From: Desulfobacula sp. | GTDB lineage: Bacteria; Desulfobacterota; Desulfobacteria; Desulfobacterales; Desulfobacteraceae | Length of the DNA stretch: 6,084 nucleotides | Assembly: GCA_027858355.1 (NCBI GenBank) | Contig: JAQICW010000261.1 | Coordinates: 1 to 6,084, forward strand | Direction: 5' to 3' | Position numbers and translations under genes: made by a program | Notes under the pieces: model-generated | The model's database searches: none | What the model was told of the DNA's origin: nothing | The model's input: the letters and a program-made list of their open reading frames with translations, nothing else | Part shown: in pieces, positions 1 to 5,917 of the stretch | Layout of the letters: every line of letters starts with the position of its first letter | Position numbering within the stretch: position 1 is the first letter of the stretch

Positions 1-295
1 CTATTTCTTTCATTCACAGAGCCAATTTTCTTCATATGGATAATCCGCTCTTGTTCAGACCTGCCTGGATAATTCCTGAAAACGATCAGAACACCTGGAG
101 GGCAGGAGAAAAACGTATGAGATATCAGTCTTGTGCCAGTTGACATATCCACTGGTCTTCGATATAAAAACCGGCAGATAAAGATGCGTTTGGTACTTGA
201 AATCAGTTTGGTTGCACTACTTTGAATGGGTCGGAAAAATTGCCTTTAAAATCCTGCAGGATGAGGAGTTTAAAAAGCTTAGCCAGACAGGTTAA
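1..295 (+). pseudogene. Decayed C-terminal end of a probable NADH:flavin oxidoreductase (Old Yellow Enzyme family)
   Basis: No intact gene fills the first 314 bases, but two reading frames carry protein-like sequence that joins up. The frame through 36-143 is open from the left edge and reads RPAWIIPEND, then TWRAGEKR, then QSCAS, ending at TGA 141-143. This resembles the 'RPxIxEPdl..rW..Gd.r...CxSC' stretch near the C-terminus of Old Yellow Enzyme-type flavin oxidoreductases. Inserting one base inside that TGA would restore the second cysteine (CASC) and continue as TYPLVFDIKTGR in the next frame. That frame meets TAA at 179-181, then stays open to TAA 293-295, reading RCVW and later AFKILQDEEFKK. 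The simplest reading is one single-base deletion plus one nonsense change. The family call rests on remembered motifs. The part after 182 is not recognised on its own, and the upstream part of the gene lies outside the window. Confidence 0.38.
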
Positions 296-314
296 TACAT
301 AGGAGAAAGAGAAT

Positions 315-1427
315 ATGAAGGAAATAAATATTTTTTGTGAGGCCATAAAAGATGTGTCTATTGTTGCTTCCAAAATCAAAGCAGACCAGAAAAAAATTAT
401 TGGTTACCTTTGTTCCTATGCACCAGAGGAATTGATATATGCAGCTGGTTTTCATCCCATGCGGCTGTTTTCCTCAAAATCAGATATTGTGCTGGCAGAA
501 CAACACCTTCAGGCCTATTGCTGTTCTTTGGTCCGTGGCGTGCTGGAGGACAGCCTGTCAGGACGGCTTGATTTCCTTGATGGAACAGTGTTCCCCCATA
601 CCTGTGATTCTATCCAGCGTTTGAGTGACATCTGGCGCATGAATGGGAAATATGAATTTTTTGCAGATGTGATCCTGCCTGCCAAACTCAACACCCAAAG
701 TGCAAGAATCTATATGAAGGATGTTTTGACAAAATTTAAAAAAGACCTTGAAACCGCAGTGGGAAGAGAAATCACTAATGCAGATCTTCAGGCATCCATT
801 AAAAAATTCAATCTCATCAGAAAAAATCTGTCAAAAATTTATGAACTTCAATCTCAAAAACCTGGAATCATAAAAGGCGCTGATCTGTACGCCATTGTAA
901 AAGGATCCATGGTGATGGACAGAGATGAGGTGGCTGATCTTCTGCCGGCCATTGTGGCCAATCTTGAAAAAGTTGATGTTCCCCAAAAAAGTGTAAAACG
1001 AATAGTTGTTTCCGGTTCCATCTGCGATTCCCCTGATATTTATACAGCCATGGAAGCGGCCGGAGGTGTTATTGTGGGAGATGACCTTTGCACAGGCCAG
1101 CGATGGTTTGAAGGTGAAATTCTGGATGATGAAAATCCCATAAATGCCATTGCCACAAGATTACTGGATCGCTTGATCTGTCCTGCAAAACATTCTTCAC
1201 CCTTTGCCCGCGGTGAGAATATTGTTTCACTTGCAAAAAAGAACAGGGCTGATGGCGTCATTTTCATGCTGCTCAAATTCTGTGATCCCCATGCATTTGA
1301 TTATCCCTATTTAAAAGAATTCCTTGACAAAGAAGGCATAAAAAACATGCTTATTGAAATGGATGACCAGCAGCAAAACTCAGGGCAGTTAGCCACACGT
1401 TTTGAAACCTTTATTCATATGATTTAA
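315..1427 (+). CDS. 2-hydroxyacyl-CoA dehydratase / benzoyl-CoA reductase family, small subunit (HgdB/FldC/BcrC-like)
   Basis: This is one half of a cytoplasmic two-subunit iron-sulfur enzyme that uses a single high-energy electron to dehydrate a 2-hydroxyacyl-CoA or reduce an aromatic acyl-CoA. The 370-residue length fits the small subunit of the family. The signature CSYAPEELIYAAGFHPMRL is at residues 33-51. Cluster-ligand candidates are Cys70 (CSLVRG, after the adjacent Cys69), Cys97 (HTCDSIQRL) and Cys323 (KFCDPHAFDYP), matching the three-cysteine pattern of known subunits, which leave one iron site open for substrate oxygen. The family's C-terminal 'GQxxTRxExFI' is at 357-367. The ATG is preceded by AGGAG at 301-305 with nine bases of spacing. 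The large subunit follows after 14 bases, so the two are surely co-transcribed. Family membership is firm; substrate and exact reaction are open. Confidence 0.92.
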   Translation: MKEINIFCEAIKDVSIVASKIKADQKKIIGYLCSYAPEELIYAAGFHPMRLFSSKSDIVLAEQHLQAYCCSLVRGVLEDSLSGRLDFLDGTVFPHTCDSIQRLSDIWRMNGKYEFFADVILPAKLNTQSARIYMKDVLTKFKKDLETAVGREITNADLQASIKKFNLIRKNLSKIYELQSQKPGIIKGADLYAIVKGSMVMDRDEVADLLPAIVANLEKVDVPQKSVKRIVVSGSICDSPDIYTAMEAAGGVIVGDDLCTGQRWFEGEILDDENPINAIATRLLDRLICPAKHSSPFARGENIVSLAKKNRADGVIFMLLKFCDPHAFDYPYLKEFLDKEGIKNMLIEMDDQQQNSGQLATRFETFIHMI

Positions 1428-1441
1428 AAAGGATTTACCAT

Positions 1442-2671
1442 ATGTCAGATACGCTTTCAGAAAAAAGAAAAATAAAATCCGCAAAAAAAATGCGGGATAT
1501 CATGACCACCTATTATCTGGATGCCATGACTGCAGGACAGAATAACAAACAAGTTGCCTGGATCACTTCTGGAGGTCCTGTAGAGCCTTTGGTGGCAATG
1601 GATATCATCCCTATTTATCCTGAAAATCATGGCGCCATGATCGGGGCATCCAAAATGGGAGAAGATCTTTGCATTAAAGCCGAAGACATGGGCTACAGCT
1701 CTGATCTGTGTTCCTATGCAAGGGCGGATATCTCATGCTCGATTGTCAAGGGCGGGCCTATCGGAGGATTGCCAAAACCAGACATGCTCATCTGCTGCAA
1801 TAATATCTGCGGCACTGTGCTAAAATGGTATGAAGTCCAGGCAAGGTATTATAAGGTACCGCTGTTTATTCTGGATACCCCTGTCTGCCATACCCGATAT
1901 TCCCCTGAAATCGCCAGGTATGTCCGGACCCAGGTTGATGAATATATTGCCTTTCTTGAAACAATGACAAAAAGAAAATTTGACTATGAAAAAATGGCAC
2001 TGGTGGGCAGACTTGCCTATGAGGCTCAGCAGCTCTGGCAAAAAGTCCTCAACACCACTGCCCACAAACCATCGCCCATGTCTGCATTTGATGCATTCTT
2101 TTTCCTTGCCCTGATTGTCACATTGCGGGGTACTCAAATCGCTGTTGATTTTTATAAGGAACTGCTGGAAGAAATGGAACAGAGGATAAAGGATGGCATC
2201 AGCATGGTTCCCGATGAAAAATACAGGCTTTTATGGGATAATCTGCCCGTGTGGTACAGGCTCAAATGGCTGTCCCAGAAATTTTCCGATCACAATGCCT
2301 GTCTTGTGGCAGACACCTACACATCTGCCTGGTGCGGTGCCATAAAATATACTGATGAAAATCATTTTTTAGATTCCATGGCCGAAGCCTACACCAGGAT
2401 CTATCTTAACATCGGTGTTGACCAGATGGCAGACCAGGTGCTTGACATGATTAAATTTTATGATGCTGATGGCTTTGTGATGCATTCAAATCGCTCCTGC
2501 AAGCCCTACTCTTTCGGACAGATGGATATTATGAGAATCGTCCGGGAAAAAACAAATATTCCTGTTCTCATGATAGAGGCTGACATGGTGGACCCCAGAA
2601 GCTTTTCACAATCCCAGGTAGAGACCCGGATTGATGCTTTCATGGAAATCATCAAACAAAGGAGCAGTTAA
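1442..2671 (+). CDS. 2-hydroxyacyl-CoA dehydratase / benzoyl-CoA reductase family, large subunit (HgdA/FldB/BcrB-like)
   Basis: This is the partner subunit of the preceding gene, 409 residues, the usual length for the larger subunit. The N-terminal part carries the family sequence GGPVEPLVAMDIIPIYPENH (44-63). Likely [4Fe-4S] ligands are Cys90 (LCSYAR), Cys123 (CNNICGTVLKWYE) and Cys353 (NRSCKPYSFGQ). A four-residue DTPV element at 145-148 and a C-terminal 'QVETRIDAFMEII' at 392-404 are also typical. The heterodimer would hold one cluster per subunit, with the active site between them. The ATG has AAGGA at 1429-1433, eight bases upstream. The SYAR and NNIC contexts also occur in BcrB/BzdO-type subunits as far as I remember, so a dearomatising or other reductase role is not excluded. 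The stop at 2669-2671 is followed by an SDR gene relic and then the activator gene. Confidence 0.92.
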   Translation: MSDTLSEKRKIKSAKKMRDIMTTYYLDAMTAGQNNKQVAWITSGGPVEPLVAMDIIPIYPENHGAMIGASKMGEDLCIKAEDMGYSSDLCSYARADISCSIVKGGPIGGLPKPDMLICCNNICGTVLKWYEVQARYYKVPLFILDTPVCHTRYSPEIARYVRTQVDEYIAFLETMTKRKFDYEKMALVGRLAYEAQQLWQKVLNTTAHKPSPMSAFDAFFFLALIVTLRGTQIAVDFYKELLEEMEQRIKDGISMVPDEKYRLLWDNLPVWYRLKWLSQKFSDHNACLVADTYTSAWCGAIKYTDENHFLDSMAEAYTRIYLNIGVDQMADQVLDMIKFYDADGFVMHSNRSCKPYSFGQMDIMRIVREKTNIPVLMIEADMVDPRSFSQSQVETRIDAFMEIIKQRSS

Positions 2672-2672
2672 A

Positions 2673-2753
2673 ATAAACTTTGATCTTAAAAATAAGGTGT
2701 GTATCGTTACCAGCCAGACATTGATGAATGATGGAGGAGCAACAGCAATATGA
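2673..2753 (+). pseudogene. Internally deleted short-chain dehydrogenase/reductase (SDR) gene relic
   Basis: The 78 bases between the large-subunit stop and the activator start are open in one frame and read as both ends of an SDR protein fused together. Codons 2676-2711 give NFDLKNKVCIVT, the N-terminal strand that precedes the TGxxxGIG motif in SDRs. Codons 2712-2750 give SQTLMNDGGATAI, matching the usual SDR C-terminus 'tGqtlxvDGGxxx', then TGA at 2751-2753. The roughly 230 residues expected between them are missing. AAAGGAG at 2658-2664 lies eight bases before an ATA codon at 2673-2675, exactly where an ATG start would be, so the start also seems mutated. The TGA overlaps the next start as ATGA. 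I see no function as an enzyme. The surviving piece still supplies the GGAGGAG at 2733-2739 that serves the activator. The SDR identity is inferred from two short motifs. Confidence 0.6.
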
Positions 2754-3517
2754 TTTATGCAGGTATTGATATTGGTTCAATTACAGCCAAGGCAGCCTTT
2801 ATAAAAGATAACCAGCTTTTGGACACCCATGTCATAGCAACGGGGTTTGATCCCATAAATGCCGGGATCAAGGTGTTTGAGGCACTTTTAAAAAAAAATA
2901 AACTATCAAAAAACCAAATATCAGCAATTATTTCCACAGGCTATGGCCGCGCCAGTGTAAGTTTTGCAGACAAGACCCTGACGGAAATCATCTGTCATGG
3001 AACGGGTGCCCATTTTATTAACCCTGAAATCCGTGGGATCATAGATGTCGGTGGCCAGGACAGCAAGGCCATTTTTCTGAATAACAGCGGTCAGGTGGAA
3101 AATTTTGCCATGAATGACAAATGTGCCGCAGGCACAGGACGATTTCTTGAAGTCATGGCAAAGGCACTGGAAGTTGATCTGGAACAATTGGGTGACTTCA
3201 GCCTTAAAGCAGACAAACCTTTAAAAATAAGCAGTATCTGTACAGTATTTGCAGAATCAGAGGTCATTTCCATGATTGCAGGACAGGAAAAAAGAGAAAA
3301 CATCATTGCAGGCATTCATGAGTCTGCAGCTGCCCGGGTTGCCATTCTTGCCAGTAAAATTAAAATCAAAGAACCTGTAATGATGACCGGGGGTGTGGCA
3401 AAGAATAAAGGTATGGTCAAGGCCCTTGAAAAACGCCTTGGATTTAACCTCATTGTGGGGGGACTGGCCCAGGAGAATGGTGCCATTGGTGCTGCCATCC
3501 TGGCATCAAGGCTGTAA
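2750..3517 (+). CDS. 2-hydroxyacyl-CoA dehydratase activator ATPase (BcrA/BadF/BzdQ/HgdC family)
   Basis: This protein hydrolyses ATP to push a low-potential electron from its own [4Fe-4S] cluster into the dehydratase encoded upstream. It has 255 residues, close to the HgdC-type activators (about 260). The ASKHA/actin-like fold is shown by the phosphate-1 loop GIDIGSITAK (5-14), phosphate-2 IIDVGGQDSKAI (97-108), and the adenosine segment MTGGVAKNKG (212-221) with NGAIGAA (243-249). Cys125 (NDKCAAGTGRFLEVMA) and Cys164 (CTVFAESEV) are the two ligands that, in a homodimer, jointly hold one cluster at the subunit interface. GGAGGAG at 2733-2739 precedes the ATG by ten bases, and ATGA overlap with the SDR relic suggests translation coupled to that fossil frame. 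Only one activator gene is present, unlike the BcrA/BcrD pair of class I benzoyl-CoA reductase, though a second could lie elsewhere. Confidence 0.93.
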   Translation: MIYAGIDIGSITAKAAFIKDNQLLDTHVIATGFDPINAGIKVFEALLKKNKLSKNQISAIISTGYGRASVSFADKTLTEIICHGTGAHFINPEIRGIIDVGGQDSKAIFLNNSGQVENFAMNDKCAAGTGRFLEVMAKALEVDLEQLGDFSLKADKPLKISSICTVFAESEVISMIAGQEKRENIIAGIHESAAARVAILASKIKIKEPVMMTGGVAKNKGMVKALEKRLGFNLIVGGLAQENGAIGAAILASRL

Positions 3518-3523
3518 TATTTT

Positions 3524-3536
3524 GAGGTATATTTTG
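3524..3536 (+). promoter_or_regulatory. Ribosome binding site that fixes a TTG start for the lpxR-like gene
   Basis: GAGGT at 3524-3528 lies just after the activator stop and places TTG at 3534-3536 after six bases from GAGG. No in-frame ATG exists between the activator stop and 3897. A TTG at 3522 has no comparable site before it. Starting at 3534 yields an immediate signal peptide, which supports this choice. Confidence 0.6.
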
Positions 3537-4592
3537 ATTATATTAAATATCATCAGACGTTATTGGTGCATCAGCATCATTTTTTATGTTTTATTTTTTT
3601 CAACCAGTGCATGGTCCAAAGATCCCTCCGAACTTCAGACTGTTCAGCTTTTCTTTGAAAATGATCTTTTCGGGGACACTGATAAATATTATACCAATGC
3701 CGTCCAGATTACCTGGCTTTCCAATGATCTGAAGCGATACAGGGATGACGAACGTCTGCCTGAATGGTCCTTACCCATCATCCATTCCATCATCAAGGCC
3801 TTCCCCTTTTCAAGCGTGCCGGGAAGTGTTCATAATGTCGGCATTTTACTGGGACAGCAAATCTATACTCCTTCTGATATCCAGACAATGACATTGATGG
3901 AAGCAGAACGACCCTATGCCGGATTCCTGTATGGCGGGCTTGCCCTGCACAGCAAAACCGATGCCATCCTTGACACTCTTGAAATCGTCCTGGGTGTTGT
4001 GGGTCCTGCTGCCAAAGCTGAGTTTGCACAGAACACTATACATGATTTAAGGGACATCCCCACAGCAAAAGGATGGGACAACCAGCTTCAAAATGAACCA
4101 GCCATCAGGTTTTCCTGGCAGCGCAAATGGCGGCTGCACAGCATGGAATTATTGGATATTCTGGATTATGATTTAATTTCTCATGCTGGATTAGCCCTGG
4201 GTAATGTTAGAACATCGGTCAATGCCGGGGGGGAAATCCGTTTCGGGTATAATATCCCAAAGGATTTCGGGTCTGATGTGATCCGGGCCGGTGCAGGAAT
4301 CAGCGCACCTGTTAGTGCAGGTTCAAAGCAAGACAAAACTTCATGGGGCATGCATCTATTTGCCAGCTCCCAGGTTGAAGGCGTAATTCATGACATCTTT
4401 CTTGATGGCAACACCTGGGAACATAGCCACAGCGTTGATAAAAAAAGACTGGCGGGTGACCTTTCTCTGGGATTGGCATTTAACTTTGACATGTTCAAAC
4501 TGACCTACCGGCATCTTTTCAGTACCAAACAATTTGACAACCAGAAACAGGGTCATATCATCGGATCACTGACGTTGACCCTCTCGTTTTAG
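3534..4592 (+). CDS. lpxR: LpxR/DUF2219-family outer-membrane lipid A 3'-O-deacylase
   Basis: Enzymes of this family are 12-stranded outer-membrane barrels that remove the 3'-acyloxyacyl group of lipid A. With the TTG start the protein has 352 residues. Residues 1-31 form a signal peptide: two arginines, a hydrophobic core CISIIFYVLFF, and probable cleavage after AWS. Family motifs follow in order: FFENDLF (END at 42-44), TDKYYTN (49-55), ERPYAG (125-130), the GVVGPAA stretch, NTIHDL with His170, and GWDNQLQNEP (180-189). In Salmonella LpxR the Asn-Asp of the END motif and a conserved histidine are at the active site; His170 is the obvious equivalent. The C-terminus ends SLTLTLSF, with the terminal Phe expected of a barrel handled by the BAM machinery. 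It begins 16 bases after the activator stop, so it could share the transcript, although no functional link to the dehydratase is apparent. The in-frame ATG at 3393 is rejected, as it lies deep inside the activator gene. Confidence 0.85.
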   Translation: MIILNIIRRYWCISIIFYVLFFSTSAWSKDPSELQTVQLFFENDLFGDTDKYYTNAVQITWLSNDLKRYRDDERLPEWSLPIIHSIIKAFPFSSVPGSVHNVGILLGQQIYTPSDIQTMTLMEAERPYAGFLYGGLALHSKTDAILDTLEIVLGVVGPAAKAEFAQNTIHDLRDIPTAKGWDNQLQNEPAIRFSWQRKWRLHSMELLDILDYDLISHAGLALGNVRTSVNAGGEIRFGYNIPKDFGSDVIRAGAGISAPVSAGSKQDKTSWGMHLFASSQVEGVIHDIFLDGNTWEHSHSVDKKRLAGDLSLGLAFNFDMFKLTYRHLFSTKQFDNQKQGHIIGSLTLTLSF

Positions 4593-4637
4593 CTGCTCTG
4601 TTTTAAATTTACTGATCTTTTGTCCTGATTTTGATAT

Positions 4638-5267
4638 CTATTTTTGTTTTTTCATCCGCTGAACCAGGGCATCAACAGATTCTCCGTTGGGAGCCATGGC
4701 CATGGGGTTTAGCTTAACAAGATCTTCCCATGCCTTTATACCGCCGGGAACATCGTTCAAGTCGTGCAATAGTACAACTCCCTTGTTAAACCTTGCAGTT
4801 TCAAAGGAAGGATCAATTGAAATAGCTTTATCAAATGCTTGAATGGCCTTTTCAGGTTGACCATCCCTCCGGTACATCACCCCCAGATCAGTTATAACCC
4901 CTGTTTTTCCAGGCTCGATTGCCAGAGATTTTTCATATGCGTCAATGGCATTTTTTACCTGATCTGAATCAAAGAAAAGGTGTCCCAACTGGGTCCAGGC
5001 CTCCGCATCTTTAGGATTTTTCTCTAGATATTGTTCAAGTTTTAAAATTTCTGCAGAAACCTCGATTGAATCATCCTGCTGCGCCCCAGCCGGGGTTTTA
5101 TTTGGAGTTGCATTGCTCTGTACCTGAACCTGTTTATCAGCTGCTAATTTAAATGAGGAATATATAGTCCCGCCGATGAATCCAATGAACAAGGACACCA
5201 CAACCGCAATAATCAGGGTCTTGTTTTGTACATAGTCTTTGTTTTGGGTTTCTGTATTTTTCGCCAT
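4638..5267 (-). CDS. Membrane-anchored tetratricopeptide repeat (TPR) protein
   Basis: This 209-residue protein has a short polar N-terminus, one membrane segment at about 17-37 (TLIIAVVVSLFIGFIGG, with a small-residue GxxGG patch), a low-complexity Gln/Pro/Ala/Asn linker (46-68), and three consecutive 34-residue TPRs at 87-120, 121-154 and 155-188. Each TPR has the expected small and aromatic residues, for example AWTQLGHLFF with NAIDAYEKSLAIEP in the first. The topology is probably a signal anchor with the TPRs in the periplasm, where they would act as a protein-interaction scaffold. NrfG/CcmH-like assembly proteins have similar architecture, but nothing nearby supports cytochrome biogenesis, so I give no specific role. 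On the minus strand AAAGG precedes the ATG by seven bases. It converges with lpxR (45-base gap) and lies 104 bases downstream of the YccF-like small gene, with which it could be co-transcribed. Confidence 0.85.
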   Translation of the reverse strand: MAKNTETQNKDYVQNKTLIIAVVVSLFIGFIGGTIYSSFKLAADKQVQVQSNATPNKTPAGAQQDDSIEVSAEILKLEQYLEKNPKDAEAWTQLGHLFFDSDQVKNAIDAYEKSLAIEPGKTGVITDLGVMYRRDGQPEKAIQAFDKAISIDPSFETARFNKGVVLLHDLNDVPGGIKAWEDLVKLNPMAMAPNGESVDALVQRMKKQK

Positions 5268-5352
5268 ATTTAAACCTTTTATTTTGATTGTTATGAGGTC
5301 CTAACATAATCACAAAAGCTAAGACGGCAATGAATTTAAAACAATCCAGCTT

Positions 5353-5373
5353 ATGCATTTTTTAGCATGCATT
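5353..5373. repeat. Two direct copies of ATGCATT, 14-bp period
   Basis: ATGCATT occurs at 5353-5359 and 5367-5373 in the spacer upstream of the TPR gene. Each copy contains the palindrome ATGCAT, and the second overlaps GCATGC. Paired palindromes ahead of a gene can be an operator, but the sequence is AT-rich and no known regulator site is recognised. Confidence 0.3.
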
Positions 5374-5509
5374 ATACGCTTTTGCAATTTATTTTGGTAC
5401 AGGTTTCTTCCCCAGGGGTGCAAAGCAGACAGCCCAGCAGAACCCATAAAATCCAGGCCAGAAGTCCTCCACCAAAAACAAACCATAGAATATTCAATAT
5501 TAATGCCAT
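5372..5509 (-). CDS. Small YccF-like membrane protein, probably truncated
   Basis: This is a 45-codon reading frame with a convincing ribosome site: AAAAGGA on the minus strand (5517-5523) is seven bases before the ATG. The protein begins MALILNILWFVFGGG and continues LLAWILWVLLGCLLC, closely resembling the first transmembrane segment of YccF (DUF307) proteins, which I recall as 'NILWFIFGG...LLWFLAGLLxC'. Full YccF proteins have more than 100 residues and continue with a 'TIIGIPfG.QcfKia' element. Here the frame goes from LLC directly to TPGEETCTKINCKSV and stops. Another frame just after LLC reads PWGRNLYQ, like the missing IPxG element, suggesting a deletion or frameshift. It may be a dead remnant or a functional small inner-membrane protein. 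The N-terminal match and ribosome site favour expression. The function of YccF proteins is not established. Confidence 0.55.
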   Translation of the reverse strand: MALILNILWFVFGGGLLAWILWVLLGCLLCTPGEETCTKINCKSV

Positions 5510-5537
5510 TTTTTAATCCTTTTCAAAATTAATTTTC

Positions 5538-5566
5538 TTTATATGCGGTTTCCCCCTTTCCCACAA
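5538..5566 (-). promoter_or_regulatory. Candidate sigma-70 promoter for the YccF-like gene
   Basis: On the minus strand TTGTGG (5566-5561) and TATAAA (5543-5538) are separated by exactly 17 bases. Transcription would start near 5531, leaving a leader of about 20 bases with the ribosome site. The -10 box is good, the -35 box only half matches. It may also serve the TPR gene downstream. Confidence 0.35.
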
Positions 5567-5659
5567 GTCAATCTTTAATTCAAAAAGAAAAATTATGGCC
5601 TGCTCGGCTTTTCACAGCCAAGATTGTTTCCATCAAATTTATTAAAAGAGTTCTTTTTT

Positions 5660-5684
5660 AAAAAAATCAGGGTTTACCCTGATT
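5660..5684 (-). terminator. Rho-independent terminator on the minus strand
   Basis: AATCAGGG (5665-5672) and CCCTGATT (5677-5684) form a perfect 8-bp stem with a four-base loop. Read on the minus strand the stem runs straight into a T tract (complement of the A run 5660-5666). On the plus strand it is followed only by GATTTC, so the minus direction is preferred. No recognisable minus-strand gene ends here. It would end whatever transcript comes from the right. Confidence 0.6.
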
Positions 5685-5789
5685 GATTTCTTATAAAACC
5701 CGATCTATAACATAAAAAATCCTTCTTTTTCTCTGTGATATTTCGACATGCTATTATTGTAATCGAAGGTACGGAGTTATGCCTCAAGA
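5660..5789 (-). ncRNA. Speculative small RNA between an orphan promoter and terminator
   Basis: A promoter-like pair at 5796-5823 would start a minus-strand transcript near 5789, which would end at the hairpin 5665-5684, giving about 130 nucleotides. Inside there is no reading frame with good coding features. The longest start with any family-free sequence is a 14-codon frame lacking a ribosome site. No known RNA family is recognised, so only the pairing of promoter and terminator supports this call. Confidence 0.2.
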
Positions 5790-5795
5790 TCAGCA

Positions 5796-5823
5796 ATGTT
5801 ACAGGATATAGGGGTGGTGTCAA
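5796..5823 (-). promoter_or_regulatory. Possible minus-strand sigma-70 promoter
   Basis: On the minus strand a perfect TTGACA (5823-5818) is followed after 16 bases by TAACAT (5801-5796), a four-of-six -10 box. It points toward the orphan terminator at 5660-5684. Confidence 0.3.
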
Positions 5824-5897
5824 CTTCAATGTTTTTAACAACTTTTTTTTTATTGCGAGGTATATATCTTGGAGGAGGATAATCAAGCAGGCCCGAA

Positions 5898-5917
5898 GTG
5901 ATAAAAAGTGACAAAAA
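5898..5917 (+). repeat. Tandem decamer GTGAYAAAAA, two copies
   Basis: GTGATAAAAA at 5898-5907 is followed immediately by GTGACAAAAA at 5908-5917, one mismatch apart and one helical turn long. It lies 40 bases upstream of the possible gene start at 5957. An activator or repressor site is conceivable but no known motif is recognised. Confidence 0.3.

Noticed and set aside
141..143. In-frame TGA at a position where the family has cysteine, read as a selenocysteine codon
   Set aside because: The frame after the TGA reads HIHWSSI and stops at once. The only nearby hairpin (CCAGT/ACTGG, 137-156) encloses the TGA rather than following it as a bacterial SECIS would. A one-base deletion explains the region better.
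203..240. Promoter directly upstream of the small-subunit gene (TTGCAC 212-217, AAAAAT 235-240)
   Set aside because: Both boxes match the consensus poorly, and the sequence lies inside the relic frame; the operon is as likely to be transcribed from further upstream.
315..3517. Complete class I benzoyl-CoA reductase (four-subunit BcrCBAD)
   Set aside because: Only one activator-type gene of 255 residues is present, and neither a second activator nor the associated ferredoxin or ring-cleavage genes follow. The family relationship is kept but the specific enzyme is not claimed.
3393..3533. ATG start at 3393 giving a 399-residue version of the LpxR-like protein
   Set aside because: It would overlap the activator gene by 125 bases in another frame, and the extra 47 residues hide the signal peptide. 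TTG 3534 has a ribosome site and gives a normal export signal.
4593..4637. Intrinsic terminator between the convergent lpxR and TPR genes
   Set aside because: The gap is T-rich, but I find no inverted repeat of useful length in it.
5371..5376. Minus-strand TATAAT as a promoter for the TPR gene
   Set aside because: The -10 box is perfect, but nothing like a -35 box occurs 16-18 bases upstream, and it overlaps the stop codon of the small gene in AT-rich DNA.
5674..5886. Minus-strand 70-codon frame
   Set aside because: Its end lies inside the terminator hairpin, the composition is dominated by Lys/Ile/Leu from AT-rich DNA, and neither a ribosome site nor a family resemblance is seen.
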